Assembly: GCA_016648135.1 (NCBI GenBank)
Contig: JADDOH010001981.1
Span: forward strand, 248,001 to 312,000
Direction: 5' to 3'
DNA length: 64,000 nt
From: Agrypnia vestita
Lineage: Eukaryota > Arthropoda > Insecta > Trichoptera > Phryganeidae
Shown: piece by piece, positions 43,842 through 55,245 of the stretch
Layout: every line of letters begins with the position of its first letter
Numbering within the stretch: position 1 is the stretch's first letter
Made by a program: the position numbers and the translations under genes
The notes under the pieces: model-generated
Databases searched by the model: none
What the model was told of the DNA's origin: nothing
Seen by the model: only the letters and a program-made list of their open reading frames with translations

Positions 43842-44142
43842 TCAAAATATATAATTCTCTATGTAACAATGTCTGTCACTAACACTACCAGATGGCACAA
43901 ATGAAGATAAGGTCTATAAAATGAGGTGCAAAAAAGTATAATTATCTACGTAGCAATGTCCGTCACTAACGCTACTAGATGGCTCAAATAATAATGAGGT
44001 CAAATTAGTATAATTCTCTATTTAATAATGTCCATCGCTAACAGTACTCTGTAAAGCGCTGTTCTCACAGCCTTAACTGGCGGCTGATATATAAGAAATA
44101 TGTAATAAAAGTAGATACGTCATTCTGACGAATTGTAGCTAG
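43842..44142 (+). mobile_element. Helitron with internal tandem units
   Basis: Ends CGTCATTCTGACG hairpin, AATTGTAG, CTAG (44139-44142), then T. The 5' TC at 43842 follows an A and is plausible but not confirmed by a second copy. Three internal units start ATAATT(C/A)TCTA at 43851, 43938 and 44010, with AATGTC(T/C)GTCACTAAC inside. Confidence 0.65.
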
Positions 44143-44849
44143 TTTATCTCATAATTATGCAGTAACATTATTACTTTACTTAAACTATTATCACACAGAC
44201 CTAAAAATAATCCGATGTGACCATATGTAATAAAAAGTTAACAATCTTAAAATAAAAGTCTTATTACTGTAGGTTATTATTATTCTCTTCAGCAGTTTAA
44301 GATACATAAAAAGAAAAAGGCTCTCTTTATCTCATTAATTAATCGCAGAAATACTGTATTATCATCCTCTTAATATACAAATATAACGATGTTAATTGCT
44401 TGCTCTATATATTTTTGTAGGCTTCGATTTGTAATAAAATGTGTTTTTACTTGTTCCCCCTTCAAATACATACGTACATGCAATATTGTAATACATACTC
44501 GTATTAGTAAGATATTTAACCCAATCCACATAGCAACGCGGCCTCTTTTCTCATATCTGCTATCTTTACGGCAGTTTCTAAGCCGTTCCCTCCGATAACT
44601 TGCGAGGGTCCTGGAAAGGAGACAGGATAGGAACAAAGAATAGGTATTCTTCCCTTTAGAAAGCCGTGTTCCCTTATAGTGCCATTCCTCCGCGCTTGTA
44701 ACCCACCCTTCTGAACCAGAATGCCCTTTGCAATTTTTGCACAGGGACGTTCGTGAAGTTATATATTTACTATCCATCTAGAATGTAGGTGATATAATTC
44801 CCAAATGATTGAAAAATATATATATATTACAGGTGTCTCTTAGCTAGTT
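44143..44849. other. Unassigned, with one 135-codon minus frame
   Basis: The minus frame 44370-44777 (MDSKYITSRTSLCKNCKG...) lacks any motif and ends in low-complexity residues. It lies opposite another frame. I do not support a gene. Confidence 0.4.
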
Positions 44850-45025
44850 GCAAAAACTTCAGGGATGTTTTCATTAATACATTTTGAATAGAAAAATATT
44901 CTTTACCTTTTGGGTGAAATGTTACGGAGAAAAGCGATGTCAATTTTTTTTCATTATTTCTAACTTATTTTCTGTAAAATGTTGGATTGTCACTGCAGTA
45001 ACTTATTGAAAATTGAATGTTAACA
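44850..45025. repeat. Repeat related to foldback family C (subfamily 2)
   Basis: TTCTTTACCTTTTGGGTGAA and TGTTACGGAGAAAAGCGATG parallel 23470-23520. CTGTAAAATGTTGGATTGTC, ACTGCAGTAACTTATTGAA parallel family C arms. Confidence 0.5.
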
Positions 45026-45364
45026 GTATTGAATGTTTATAACACTTGAGAGGAATTTATTGAGTATTGAATGTTAATAATACTTGAGAGGAAAAAAATT
45101 TTACCATCGATTCAGAAATGGCAGAACTGGACAGAACGCAAGAACTGGAGTTCATCGTGTCGACAGTAATAGCGTAGATTTAATAAAAAAATGTAAAGAA
45201 GGAATGAAAAAATAAATATATATTTTAGAAAACTTTGTTATGAACAGTAACAAAAATGTAATTAATTTAAACTTTTGCGCCTAATGACCACGCCCACATA
45301 CCTACCCGATTCTAATCTCCACCCCACTCCTCACGCCGTCCTTTAGTTTTAAGTTTAGTATTAG

Positions 45365-45440
45365 TCACATTACTCAAGATGATCATCAGATGAGCATCGA
45401 AAACGAAAATAAACAAAGTTATCTTTTTTTAATACAATTA
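45365..45440 (+). repeat. Penelope-like terminal repeat, degraded (motif copy g)
   Basis: CTCAAGA, a 19-nt spacer with GATGAGCATC, then GAAAACG and AAATAAACAAAGTTATC. Closest to copy h at 48.3 kb. Confidence 0.4.
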
Positions 45441-45497
45441 AAAAAATTCTTTTGCCAGCATGCCATAAATAAATCGACAGAAACCTAAAAAATATTT

Positions 45498-45585
45498 TTC
45501 ATATTTTTGCAAGTTTTCAATCATTTTATTTGACTTGTATCAAAGCGAATAAATCTTTAATATTCGATATAAATTACTTTCACGA
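45498..45585. repeat. Foldback family C fragment
   Basis: TCATTTTATTTGACTTGTAT and TAATATTCGATATAAATTAC match the inner part of family C arms. Confidence 0.6.
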
Positions 45586-45599
45586 CATTTATTTTGATG

Positions 45600-46150
45600 A
45601 TTTAAGACCACTATATTATTCTCCCAAGACAAATAGGAATGAGCTGGGCTGCTTTTGGCAAACTCAAACATATCTTCGAGAATAAAGAGATCCCAATTAG
45701 CCTAAAAATAAAAGCCTTTGAATCATGCATACCGCCAGTGATGACGCATGGAGTGGAAACTATGGCCCTTACAAAGAAAAGTGTAGAAAAGCTCAAATGC
45801 ACGCAACGATCCATTGAGAGATCCATTTTAATAGTAAGCCTAAGAGATTAGATTATTAGAAATGACGAAATTAGGCGCAGAACTAGAGTAGTGGATATCA
45901 TGGATCGTGTAGCGAAGCTAAAATAGCAATGGGCAGGACATGTTGCAAGGGAGAATCCCAGAGTTCTGAAATGGAGACCTTGAGAGAATAAAAGAGGCAT
46001 CGGAAGACCTCAAAAGAGATGGGCCGACGATAAAGCCGCTGTGGGGGGAAAGAAATGGCTACAATTAGTAAACAACAAGGAAGAGTGGAAGGGTATGGAA
46101 AAGGCCTATATCCAGCAGTGGAGAGACGAAGGCCGATGAAGAAGAAGAAG
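45600..46150 (+). pseudogene. RTE-type LINE, ORF2 C-terminus
   Basis: MSWAAFGKLKHIFENKEIPI, VMTHGVETMALTKKS, RSIERSILIVSLRD, then after stops IRRRTRVVDIMDRVAKLK, QWAGHVARENPRVLKWRP, GIGRPQKRWADD and EEWKGMEKAYIQQWRDEGR, followed by a GAAGAAGAAGAAGA tail. Motif order matches RTE ORF2 downstream of RT. At least three stops. Confidence 0.85.
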
Positions 46151-46720
46151 AAGATATTATTCTCACAAAAAAATCATCTAAACTACACCCGTAGTTTCAC
46201 GATCGCGACTGCTCAAAAACAAATAAGAAGAAGAGGATTTAAAAATCCAAAGGGTAGCGTATTGCTGTCACGCGCATTATTTATCAGCCTTTAATTGAAA
46301 GCTAATAAATTACGCGCGTGATTTGAAATTTTAGACCCTGTTTAATGACGAATTTGCTACTTTAAGTACGCCGCTGCGGCCGACGCGCCGCCGGTGGGGG
46401 TCCCGGGGCCCGCCTGGCGCCGGTATTCCTGGGGAGGGATCTGCCGCCGGGTGGCCGGGGTGAGGGGAGGGGAGGCGTTGTTTGGTTACCAAATTATTCT
46501 TCCTGCAAAGTCAATTTCCATAAAAGTATGAATTCATTAGTGAAAGGTTTGGGCCGCTTAATTGATAGTCCGCTGAAAAAATATATTCCAAATTTTCCCT
46601 CTTCGACGTAACGAGCTTTGCAAACAATTGACGCGACGAATGAAATTAATGTTCAGTTTAATTTTTCTTTAGTATAAGAGCGCGAAAATGATCTTTTTTA
46701 AATCATTTTCATCTTTAATT
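46151..46720. other. Unassigned; sharp GC-rich island
   Basis: 46370-46480 is strongly GC-rich (GGCCGACGCGCCGCCGGTGG, GGGGTCCCGGGGCCCGCC) inside AT-rich DNA. No ORF. Could be a promoter island or a transposon remnant. Confidence 0.4.
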
Positions 46721-46806
46721 TTACGCTTTAACAGGCCAAGAGGCTCAATTACAGAAGCAAAATACATCATAAAATACCCATGCTTGGGTAAATCACATAG
46801 ATTAAT
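46721..46806 (-). repeat. SINE family 1 body
   Basis: The minus strand reads TCTATGTGATTTACCCAAGC, TTGCTTCTGTAATTGAGCC, TCTTGGCCTGTTAAAGCG, as in 12350-12536. The head is missing. Confidence 0.75.
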
Positions 46807-47234
46807 TGTGATATCACATGATATTCAAGAAGAGATACAATGAGACCATTTAAGAAGAAATCGAATCGGATCAAAAAGCTATTAAGTATGTACAGTGCAA
46901 TGATGATCTTCAATGAAATGCCGAAAGCTTGGCTAAAAAAATATCTCAATTTAAAATAAAGCTCTAAAATAGATGTTGTATATATTTTAGATGATTGTTA
47001 ATCGATGAATGTGGCGTTCATATTAGAGCAGTGTTATAAAATTAATAAATAATTGCATTTCATACGCATTCTCTCTCTCTTTTCGCTGTCTCGCAATTTC
47101 GCTACATGCTTTCGCTACATACCCCGCTACATGTTTTCGTTACATGCGCACTCTGCGCGTGCGCAACTTCCGTTACAATGATAATTTTACCCTGAGTGCG
47201 CCAAAAGAAGAAAACTTCAAAAAAAATATTCGTA

Positions 47235-47560
47235 CATGGTAACTCGTAGCTACTAGCAAAAACTTTTTCGCAAGTCAAATAAATTGACAAAAACCTTACA
47301 AACAAAATATTATTCAAATTTCGACAAGGTTTTATTTGAGTTTTATAATAGCGAATGATTTTTCTAATATTTCTCATAAGTTTCTTAAGTGATAGTCCAA
47401 CAGTTTTACAGAAAAATAGTCAGAAATATTGAGAAAAATGCAATGATTGAAGTTGCTTAACTTCGCAACTGTCGACATTTAACTCAGTGTTAAAAATATT
47501 TTCTATTCAATATTTTACAAAATCTTCCTTAAAAGTTTTGCTAGAAATAAACTGCGAAAC
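47235..47560. repeat. Foldback family C related, subfamily 2
   Basis: Outer blocks TAGCAAAAACTTTTTCG and, inverted at the right, TAGCAAAACTTTTAAGG. The inner TGATAGTCCAACAGTTTTAC and AGTCAGAAATATTGA are as in family C. Confidence 0.55.
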
Positions 47561-47639
47561 TGTGATATTTATTTAATCTCATTGAAAAAATACTTTACCA
47601 AAAAATGATTAGGGCAACTTATGCGAAATGTTTTGTACC

Positions 47640-47835
47640 CTCGTTAAGAGTTATTTTCCATTCGCTGCTGGCCGCCTCAACTAGATATCTTCCATTTTTC
47701 TCTGTCAAATTTTATTCGCTGTTTCTGTATTCGTATCAAATTTGATGATTACGTGAGTCCAGCGGGATTTTGGGCGGCCTGTGGGCCTCTTGTTTCCCTT
47801 CGGGTACCACTGGACGACTGCATTCGTCAAGTGAT
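47640..47835 (-). pseudogene. RTE-type LINE 3' fragment
   Basis: VVQWYPKGNKRPTGRPKSRW then TANKI*QRKMEDI on the minus strand. The W-P-G-KRP-GRPK-RW motif is typical of the RTE ORF2 end. Confidence 0.65.
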
Positions 47836-48118
47836 TAATTTAAAAGTAATATTTGTTGTAATACATCATAAGCATATAACAATAAAAGTAACATTGTAGG
47901 CAGGTAGATGATATCTCAAAGCAAAATTGAAAAAGTTTTAAAGTTCAACCACAAAGTCGTCCCACGTGTTACAAGGGAATTGTGGCAATAAAAAGTAAAG
48001 TGTGTTTTTGTTGTTTTACTCCTCGTGAGCTTGTTTCAGTCAAAATAAGTTACCTCGGGGAGGCAGAATTTATTAATATTTTATTTGGATACGTTGAGAT
48101 AACAATGAAATAAAACAC

Positions 48119-48380
48119 AATCACATTTTAAAATGTATAATACATTTAACTATGAATAAAACACAACTTTGTTTACTTCACACAATGACACATTAATTAA
48201 AAAAATTAAAACGTTTTCGATGCTTACTGCATTGTCTTCAGTAAACTGTGATAATGATTTAATCTCATTGATAAAAATTATTACTGAAGATGATCCAGTA
48301 AGCATCGAAAAAGTTTTAATTTTTTAATTAGAGTGTCATTGTGTGAAGTAAACAATGTTGTGTTTTATTCATAGTTAATT
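48119..48380. repeat. Penelope-like palindrome (motif copy h)
   Basis: Both arms carry CTGAAGA, a 16-nt spacer and GAAAA: right arm 48284-48290 and GAAA 48307-48310; left arm TCTTCAG 48235-48241 and TTTTC 48214-48218. Outer arms share AACTATGAATAAAACACAAC and TTTACTTCACACAATGACA. Spacer pairing is weaker (GAT/ATC plus one or two inner pairs). Confidence 0.65.
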
Positions 48381-48544
48381 ACAATGAACTTCCACAAAGT
48401 TGATCACGAAAATTTCGAAATATTAGTATAATACATTGTTTTTTTATTTAAGAAAATCCTTATTTACATCGGAAAACAACTTGTATATGGATACAATATT
48501 ATATATTGTTTTTTAAATACATTTTTTAATGAATGCTCCTATTT

Positions 48545-49090
48545 TAATACATATTTTATGTTATTCTCACGTGGGTGGCTAGGGAGGAATGAATGAAAAC
48601 ATTGTAAATTAATTAGCGATTTATTAATTAATGATTAATTAATTATTCAATATACAAAGTCACTTATCACTATCAAACTGACGCTATTCTTTAATCTACA
48701 CTATTTCGCAATATAGCATTCGTATATGAACTCGCTATTATCGCTGGGTAAAAGTCGCTCTGGTTTATTTCGCCACTTAGGCACTACGCTCGATTATTTC
48801 GCTTTATTTATCGCTTCGATTATTTCACAACTGGCCACCCTGGCCGTCGCCCCGCGGCTCGCGGCCAACTTCACCCCGAACGAATTATTGAAACACGATG
48901 ACTCTTACGCCGCGCGTAGTTCCATATTTGTACAAAATGCTGGTGTTTCCGAACTTTCTAGATGATGCTAGTGTTTAGGAGAAAATTCTCGTCGCTTCTA
49001 GGTAGTTCTAGTCATTTGTAGACGTTTCAGGAGGTTATAGATAATTGTAGACCGTTCTTGATCCTGTGGTAGCATTGTGACACATTATTG
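48545..49090 (-). mobile_element. LTR-like segment, tentative
   Basis: On the minus strand it begins near TGTGTCACAATGCTACC and ends GTGAGAATAACA. It has GC-rich middle sequence and AATAAAGCG. An 18-bp direct repeat AATGAATGCTCCTATTTT borders it (48529 and 49092). No coding; the 79-codon frame at 48726 is part of it. Confidence 0.3.
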
Positions 49091-49161
49091 TAATGAATGC
49101 TCCTATTTTCATATTATTTTTGTGCTTATTTCATGCTTTACTTCTATTTTTTTTTAATGGC

Positions 49162-49272
49162 ATACGTGTCATATGTCATTCTTAATTCAATATTCTTACT
49201 ATTTTTAAACTAAGCTCAACGCCTGCGCAATGAAAATAGGACTAACTCGCTGGTCTGGAGTGAGATTCGAAC
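49162..49272 (-). repeat. SINE family 2, truncated
   Basis: TATTCTTACTATTTTTAAAC, TAAGCTCAACGCCTGCG, TGAAAATAGGACTAACTCG and TCTGGAGTGAGATTCGAAC match 14327-14532 in inverse; it breaks at the B box. Confidence 0.75.
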
Positions 49273-49570
49273 TATATTGATATGTGTGTTATGCTTGGCT
49301 TAATATTTTTGTATGCTTTAAATGTTTTATTTATTTTTATGTTTCACTTCTATATTCCTGGACACTCCTACTTTTCATATGTATTGCAGTTTGTAGATTA
49401 TTTCCTTGATTAGCTTTTATTTTATTTCTACGTTTCTGGATATTCTTGTTTTTCAATGTACGAGTATAAACGAGTATAGTGCTTTCGTATCTTTTCTGCT
49501 TATGCTATGCTAATTTTGCATTTCATTGGTTTTTAATATTTATGTATTAAACCCACGCAATAAGAATTTG
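49273..49570 (+). repeat. Interspersed repeat, partner of 31478-31975
   Basis: CTTATGCTATGCTAATTTTG, TACGTTTCTGGATATTCTTG and ATGTTTCACTTCTATATTCC match the minus strand of the other copy. Confidence 0.45.
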
Positions 49571-50051
49571 AAATAGATTTATTTACCACTTTCTTATTAC
49601 AACATATTAACTGTCACGGATTCACGGCGGTGGGAGACGAAATGAAAAACTGTAAACCAAATAAACTTTTACTTAAATTACAATGTCACTGGACACAAAC
49701 ATAAATAGTACCTACACCTATTCCATAATACGCACTGTTTCGCTTTTTTCGAGAATATTCCACTTGTCTTTGGTACACCTAATTCACCCAGTTTCTATCG
49801 CACAAATTCGCTACTAGATTATTCCGCACGTAAGTACTTTTTTTCAAAGGCCATATTCACCCGGATCGCCCGTTCGTTTTTCTATAGCGTTAGCCCGCTA
49901 TCAAACAATGACTGTCCCGTAATGATGACGACGGTTTTTATATAAGGTCCTTGAGTTCTGAAATCTTCTCGTATATTTCTGTGTATTCTACCGGTTTCCA
50001 ATTTATTCTAAAACGAGAGTGTTGGGAAATCCTCGATTAAGTGTAGTACTT
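49571..50051 (-). mobile_element. LTR-like segment, tentative
   Basis: On the minus strand a TATA box (CCTTATATAAAAACCG) is followed by TCATTACGGGACAGTCATTG. Near the end comes AAGTTTATTTGGTTTACAG. Reminiscent of an insect LTR but termini and target duplication are not found. Confidence 0.3.
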
Positions 50052-50255
50052 CGAATCGTTAATTCGTCAAGTTGCTTAATTGTCATATTCAAATTATTAA
50101 ATTCTCCAATAAACTAAAAAAAACTCTTTAAAATATTAAAAAAATATATTTCTCGAATCGTTTAATTCTATAAAGTTGCTAAATTGTCATATTCAAATTA
50201 TTAAATTCTCCAATAAACTAAAAAAAACTATTTAAAATATTAAAAAAATATATTA
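50052..50255. repeat. Tandem duplication, 102-bp unit, two copies
   Basis: CGAATCGTT(T)AATTC at 50052 and 50154. TTGTCATATTCAAATTATTA and AATTCTCCAATAAACTAAAA are identical in both units, which otherwise differ at only a few bases. A recent event. Confidence 0.9.
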
Positions 50256-51479
50256 TGGATGTTGCCATTCAATAAGAGCACGTTACTGAGTGTTAAAATT
50301 ACCATAACAAAACTATTTTCCGTCCCTTTCAACCGCCACTTTAGTACGTCATAGTTCATTGCTACAGGGCTCTTGACTTGCCTGATAGACGATTAATCCT
50401 TCACTGACTTATTATAAACGTATTTATCTCCCTCTCTCTACCATTATTCGTCGGCGAATGTAATTCGCTGTAAAAATATATCTTAGCTACACCCTTAGAA
50501 CCTTTGATCTCGTCAGGCTTAAGAATATGTGTCTCGAAATTTCCTCCGATTACCTTGAACTTTTCAATGTCAAATATTTCGCATGTTGTCTGGGACCTTC
50601 GAAATATGTTCACGCACACTTCTGCGACCTTCTACAAAGTATGTGAACATGACGAATATTGACGCAATCGCTTTGTAGTTTAATATGAGAGAGCTTTTAT
50701 TCGATAGAGACATCGCAGCTTCCGTTTCATTTCGGTTTTTGCAAAAATATTCCAAGAATCTCGTAGTTTTCCCGGAGGGTAATGCAAATCTCTGTTTTAC
50801 CGACAGCTTCATTCTCTCCCCTGTAAAGCTGAATTCACATTGCGACGGCGACGGGAACGCCATACGTGATCGGGACTCCTATGTAACGGGAACATCAAAC
50901 GTTTATTTTATCGCTGTGATTATAGTATACATAAGATTGCTTGGTTTGTCTAATAATTATGTATCCAGAAAATAAAAACTAACCAATTAATTAATATATT
51001 TTATGTATTTATTAATAAATTTTATCTTAATCTAATGTGTTTTTCTGGTTAAAAGAATGTTCATAAATTATAATAATGAAATAAAGTCTGGTGGAAAATG
51101 CTTGATATGTGAGAATGAAAACCATTACACTACCGACGTTTATAAACAAAGCATGAAAATATATGTTAACAAGTACCTTAACCTCTTTTTTGTTATAAAT
51201 TTTACTATAAGCGTTTGGGTATAAATAGTAAAATGTAAAATATGTAAATTTCTTTAAATTCTAATACAAAAAAATCAGCATTATATACGTGTACGACAAA
51301 TTGACCATACCGTCATTCAGAGAATTTGGGCTTTGGCTATATGTACTTTCGTTCGAATCAGGCGCCTCCAAATAGGTTTTTATTACATATAGGTTTTTGA
51401 GGTGACTCGTATTCTGGCGAAAGGAACAGCCGAGTGAATAAAAAAATGCAGGTTTTCAGGAGAGCTAAAACAAAATTTG
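50256..51479. other. Unassigned DNA
   Basis: Frames of 72-97 codons at 50401-50975 overlap on opposite strands and show no motif or splice signals that I trust. No gene supported. Confidence 0.4.
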
Positions 51480-51710
51480 GGAATTTCGTTTGTTTATGAA
51501 ATATCTCTTATAGCCTTTTTGTACCTATGTATGTACTCAAGTATATGTATATGTATTATATTTTATATATGTATACGTAGCCATGTATGTTTTCTTACTT
51601 GCATTAAGTTAATTATTTATCAAATTTTTTTACATTTTTTTGACTGTTTTTATTTTATTTTCAAATATTTACTCATGTTGTAAAAGCCCCTTGGGCGTAA
51701 ATAAATAAAT
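51480..51710 (+). repeat. Probable LINE 3' tail
   Basis: Ends TGTTGTAAAAGCCCCTTGGG, CGTAAATAAATAAATT, the tail form also seen at 1090-1145. Confidence 0.45.
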
Positions 51711-53360
51711 TATTTTTTACTAATTTTTACACCAGTAGTTTTGTTTTTTTGGAAAATAACGTTGAACCGATATGATCAATTTCGTTGTTTCTTGCCAAAT
51801 TTTTCAAATAATTAATTACGTCATTTGTCCTTTTTCATAAAATTAAAAAATAATCACTCATTATTTTATTTTCTGACTTATTTAATTTTTCCTTTCTAGA
51901 TATATATCTAAAAAACAACTCTGCTTACTTGTCTCAAAACTCGATTTTATTGACTTGTTCCATTATTCCTTTCACCCACAGTATTAATCGATCGAAAAAT
52001 GAGTGATAATTATAAGCTATGTTAAAATAAACAAATAAGTCATATTATTTTATAAACGTTTATAAAATAATATGACTTATTTGTAAACGTTTACGACCAT
52101 AAAATAAAGCCTTTAAAAAAAACACAATAAATAATAAAGTCACAAGAAAAACAAAGTACAAAGAAAAAAAAAGTTGGTTATCACATTACATATTAATAAT
52201 AAAATATTGTGAAAGTATACAGTGTATAGAAAAATACAATTACACAAAAAGTTTGGGAAATGAAAAATGTTTGTAGTACAGGCAAAATCAGACATTGGGT
52301 CCAAATAATCGCTAATTACAAAATATTGAAAAAATAAATTTTTGAAAAAGAAACTACATGCAGGAAAAAGAAAATGTAAGCACAAAAAAATCTTCGAACG
52401 ATTGAAAATTGAGTTGAAAATGTGAATTAAAATTGTAAATTAAATTGTAGGAAGAAAATTGTCAATCAATAAATATTTGTAATGATGTAAGTCATCTGAA
52501 AATAAACTTGACGTAATGTTATGGTATTACTAGCAATTAGTATTATAAAATTTATGTAAGTACTCTTATTACGTCCTCTTCAAAATTTTAAATACCTATT
52601 TACTTTTTTTTTAAATTTAGTTTTAATATATGAATGAACTTTTAACAACCCTTTCAATATTTTGTATTAACAGCAGGCTGTTAACAAAAATGTAAGTATA
52701 CATTTATCATAAATAAAATATTTACATTATTTAAATCGCGAAATATTCTTATCGTTTTAGTTACCGTTTGCCTTTTCGTTGGCGTCCAAGAAATGTGAAT
52801 CGGCTTTATTACAATTTCCCGCCCGAGAGGGTGGCGAGGCTTGTTCATGCTCAAGTCTCGGCCGAGTCAGCAACCATTTTGTATTAGTATTTCCATTTCT
52901 ATAAAATGTGGCGGATCTCCTAATGAATTTTACTTTACCTACGTATCAAATATAATTATTTTAATTTGAAATAGCGTATTTATCGTAGTGTGTTTTTTGA
53001 TGTGTAAATATATCCCCCAAGAAAAAAACTTGATATCAGAGTTATCTCTTAAAAGTTTGTGATCAAAAAATGACCAAACACACAAATTGTACTCGTTATC
53101 GGTGACTACATATTTTTTAAAATACCCATAAACATCTAACTTACACGTTCGGTACTTTTTATTAATTAACACATGTTCAAAAAGTCATATCGCGTATTTT
53201 TCCGTATTTGGTCGATCCAGTAGGGTTGAGTAATTTGAGATTTCAACACACATGGCACTTTGGCAGATGTTTAATTACCTCGTAGTATGAATTTCGCAAT
53301 TTTCTGAATGTATATAATTTAATTATATTAAGGTTGCGTGTTAAAAACAAGAGTAGGTAA
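51711..53360. other. AT-rich DNA with one perfect palindrome
   Basis: Apart from 52031-52084 nothing is recognised. 52740-52910 is less AT-rich, but without coding signal. Confidence 0.45.
52031..52084. repeat. Perfect 54-bp palindrome, no spacer
   Basis: ACAAATAAGTCATATTATTT, TATAAAC then its exact complement, centred between 52057 and 52058 (AACGTT). The symmetry breaks at 52030/52085. Confidence 0.95.
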
Positions 53361-53362
53361 TA

Positions 53363-53460
53363 GACGGGCCGCGGGCGAATGATACATCGGCGCCCGCGGC
53401 CTACCATTGGTAGGTCGTCTCGAGCGCGATTGGTCCATTGGCACGCTCGAGGGACTGGAG
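53363..53460. promoter_or_regulatory. GC-rich double hairpin with three ATTGG boxes
   Basis: GGCCGCGGGCG (53367-53377) pairs with CGCCCGCGGCC (53391-53401). CTCGAGCG (53419-53426) pairs with CGCTCGAG (53444-53451). Three ATTGG (inverted CCAAT) copies lie in and between them. This is a striking island in AT-rich DNA; promoter function is inference and no gene is visible beside it. Confidence 0.3.
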
Positions 53461-54889
53461 TCCGAGTAGGCCTAGATAATCCACAGTACCTACCTAAAAA
53501 TGTACTACTATACCTACATTTAAAAATCTACCTACACAAAGTACATTGCTAACATTTCCTAACAAAATAAATTTTAAAATAAAAATAAATGATATAAAAT
53601 ATAATTCCTATATAATCACTGTTTTTTTATTATTCTTTGAGAAGTTGCGCGTGAAATTATCACAAACCTAGCACTGTTCTTAAAATTGTTTTGTAACAAC
53701 ATTTTGCTTTAATGTGGATCGCTTTCCACACCTTTGTCAGTACGGACGTAAAATTAAATACATTGTAGTTTCTAAATTTTTTTTTGTTTTCTAGCCAGTT
53801 CTGCCTTATTTTGAATCAGGGAGAAGTAGTCTGAAAAGGTACGGCATAATGGAAAATAGCGATTAAAAGATATTGCACAGCATTAGCATAACTACGAGTT
53901 GAGGTACAGTTGTTTGCAAATTGCTCCCAACAATACGTTAAAAAGAGAGCAAAATTCTGAATTTCGCTGCATTTATTTGATATTTACAGAAATTGAAAAA
54001 TATAATGGTAATTGAATTTGAACCATGTATTTTTTGACCACTTTAAGCATAAAAGATATATACTATATAGATACGTTGAATAAATAATATGAACAAGTTC
54101 CTAATTCATCCTAATCCAATAAAAACCTAATTCACACCTCACACTTTCCAATAATAATCTAATATATCCTTTATTTCAAATCCATTTTTATGAGAGGTAT
54201 TTTTAATACATACTGAATACAAATTATAATTTATATTATTATATTGTTAGCAAATTCCCTCTCTAAACATAAGCATTCTTGTTCTTTTAGAATGGTAGCA
54301 CGTGAATCTTTTATGTTATTATTAACATTTAGTAACTTCTTCATAAACAGATAAAACGTCTTGCTTGTTTAAAAAACTGAAAATAGAAGAGTAAGCTCAC
54401 AATTCAATCACTCTAATAATACATTATGAATTCAATCACAATTATATTATGAAAAGTACATCAGAAAATCTATATAAATTAAATTGTAAATGTTCGTTTG
54501 TTTAAAATCTCAATTCTCCGAAAGTTCTTCAGTGATTGCATTGAAATTTTGATACAATGTAGCATTCGAATACGCGCAAGTTTTTATATACCTACCTTGT
54601 TTTTACATAAGATGAGTTAGGGTAAGTGCATACAAGGGAGAAGTGCATCTAATGCTTCTACCTTGTAGGAAAAAAAAACATTTCACCCGTGGCATATTCA
54701 ATTTTCATAATATCATTTACAAACGACTTGATATCGTCACTCACAATAATTTTTAATGGTTAAATATCACTCGAAGAACCGCTATCTTAGTTTCTGGTGA
54801 GAAAATATTCCGTTGCATAATGCGCGTGCATTCGTTGCATCCCAAAATTTCACTCTCAAGGGTAACTTCAATAAAAAAAAATGTATCGA
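53461..54889. other. Unassigned AT-rich DNA
   Basis: No feature recognised. Confidence 0.45.
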
Positions 54890-55245
54890 TCAAAAAAAAT
54901 GGGGATCGAAATGGCGGTCGACGCCTCGGCCCGGACGGCGGCAGCCTCCCAAAAGAGCGGGACGGCTCACTCGGAGTCCGCGTGCCGCACCGCTCGCTCG
55001 CGCCGAAATCCCCGCGCCTAAACAACACGATATTTACGTCACCACCCGTGTCCATCAATACGCACCACGTACTGTCAACACTGCCGTCATTAAAGGCGCC
55101 AATTAAGGGGCGCGACGCCTCCCGCCGGGCCGCCATCTTCGGCCGTCGGTTTTCCAAAGTCCCCGCGGACATCCGGCTGCGAGCAGGTCAAAATGTCAAG
55201 GACGCGCGAAAATCTATAGCAGAATTTTCCGTCCCGGCCGTTTGA
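54890..55245. promoter_or_regulatory. CpG-rich island, candidate promoter or 5' exon
   Basis: 350 bp of high GC with many CpGs (GGCGGTCGACGCCTCGGCCC, GGGGCGCGACGCCTCCCGCC) and a GCCGCCATCTTC that resembles a YY1-type site. Frames of 97-141 codons are open on both strands here, as expected of stop-poor GC-rich DNA. The products (arginine, proline and serine-rich) have no motif. A promoter with untranslated exon seems more likely than coding DNA. Confidence 0.35.

Noticed and set aside
44370..44777. 135-residue minus-strand protein
   Set aside because: No motif, ends in low complexity, and overlaps an opposite-strand frame.
50052..50255. CRISPR array
   Set aside because: A simple two-unit tandem duplication without spacers; other tandem repeats here are also not CRISPR, and the DNA is eukaryotic.
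50401..50975. Overlapping 72-97-residue proteins
   Set aside because: Opposing frames cover each other; no motif or confident splice sites.
54820..55245. 141-residue protein
   Set aside because: Overlaps open frames in another + frame and on the minus strand; stop-poor because GC-rich; no motif.
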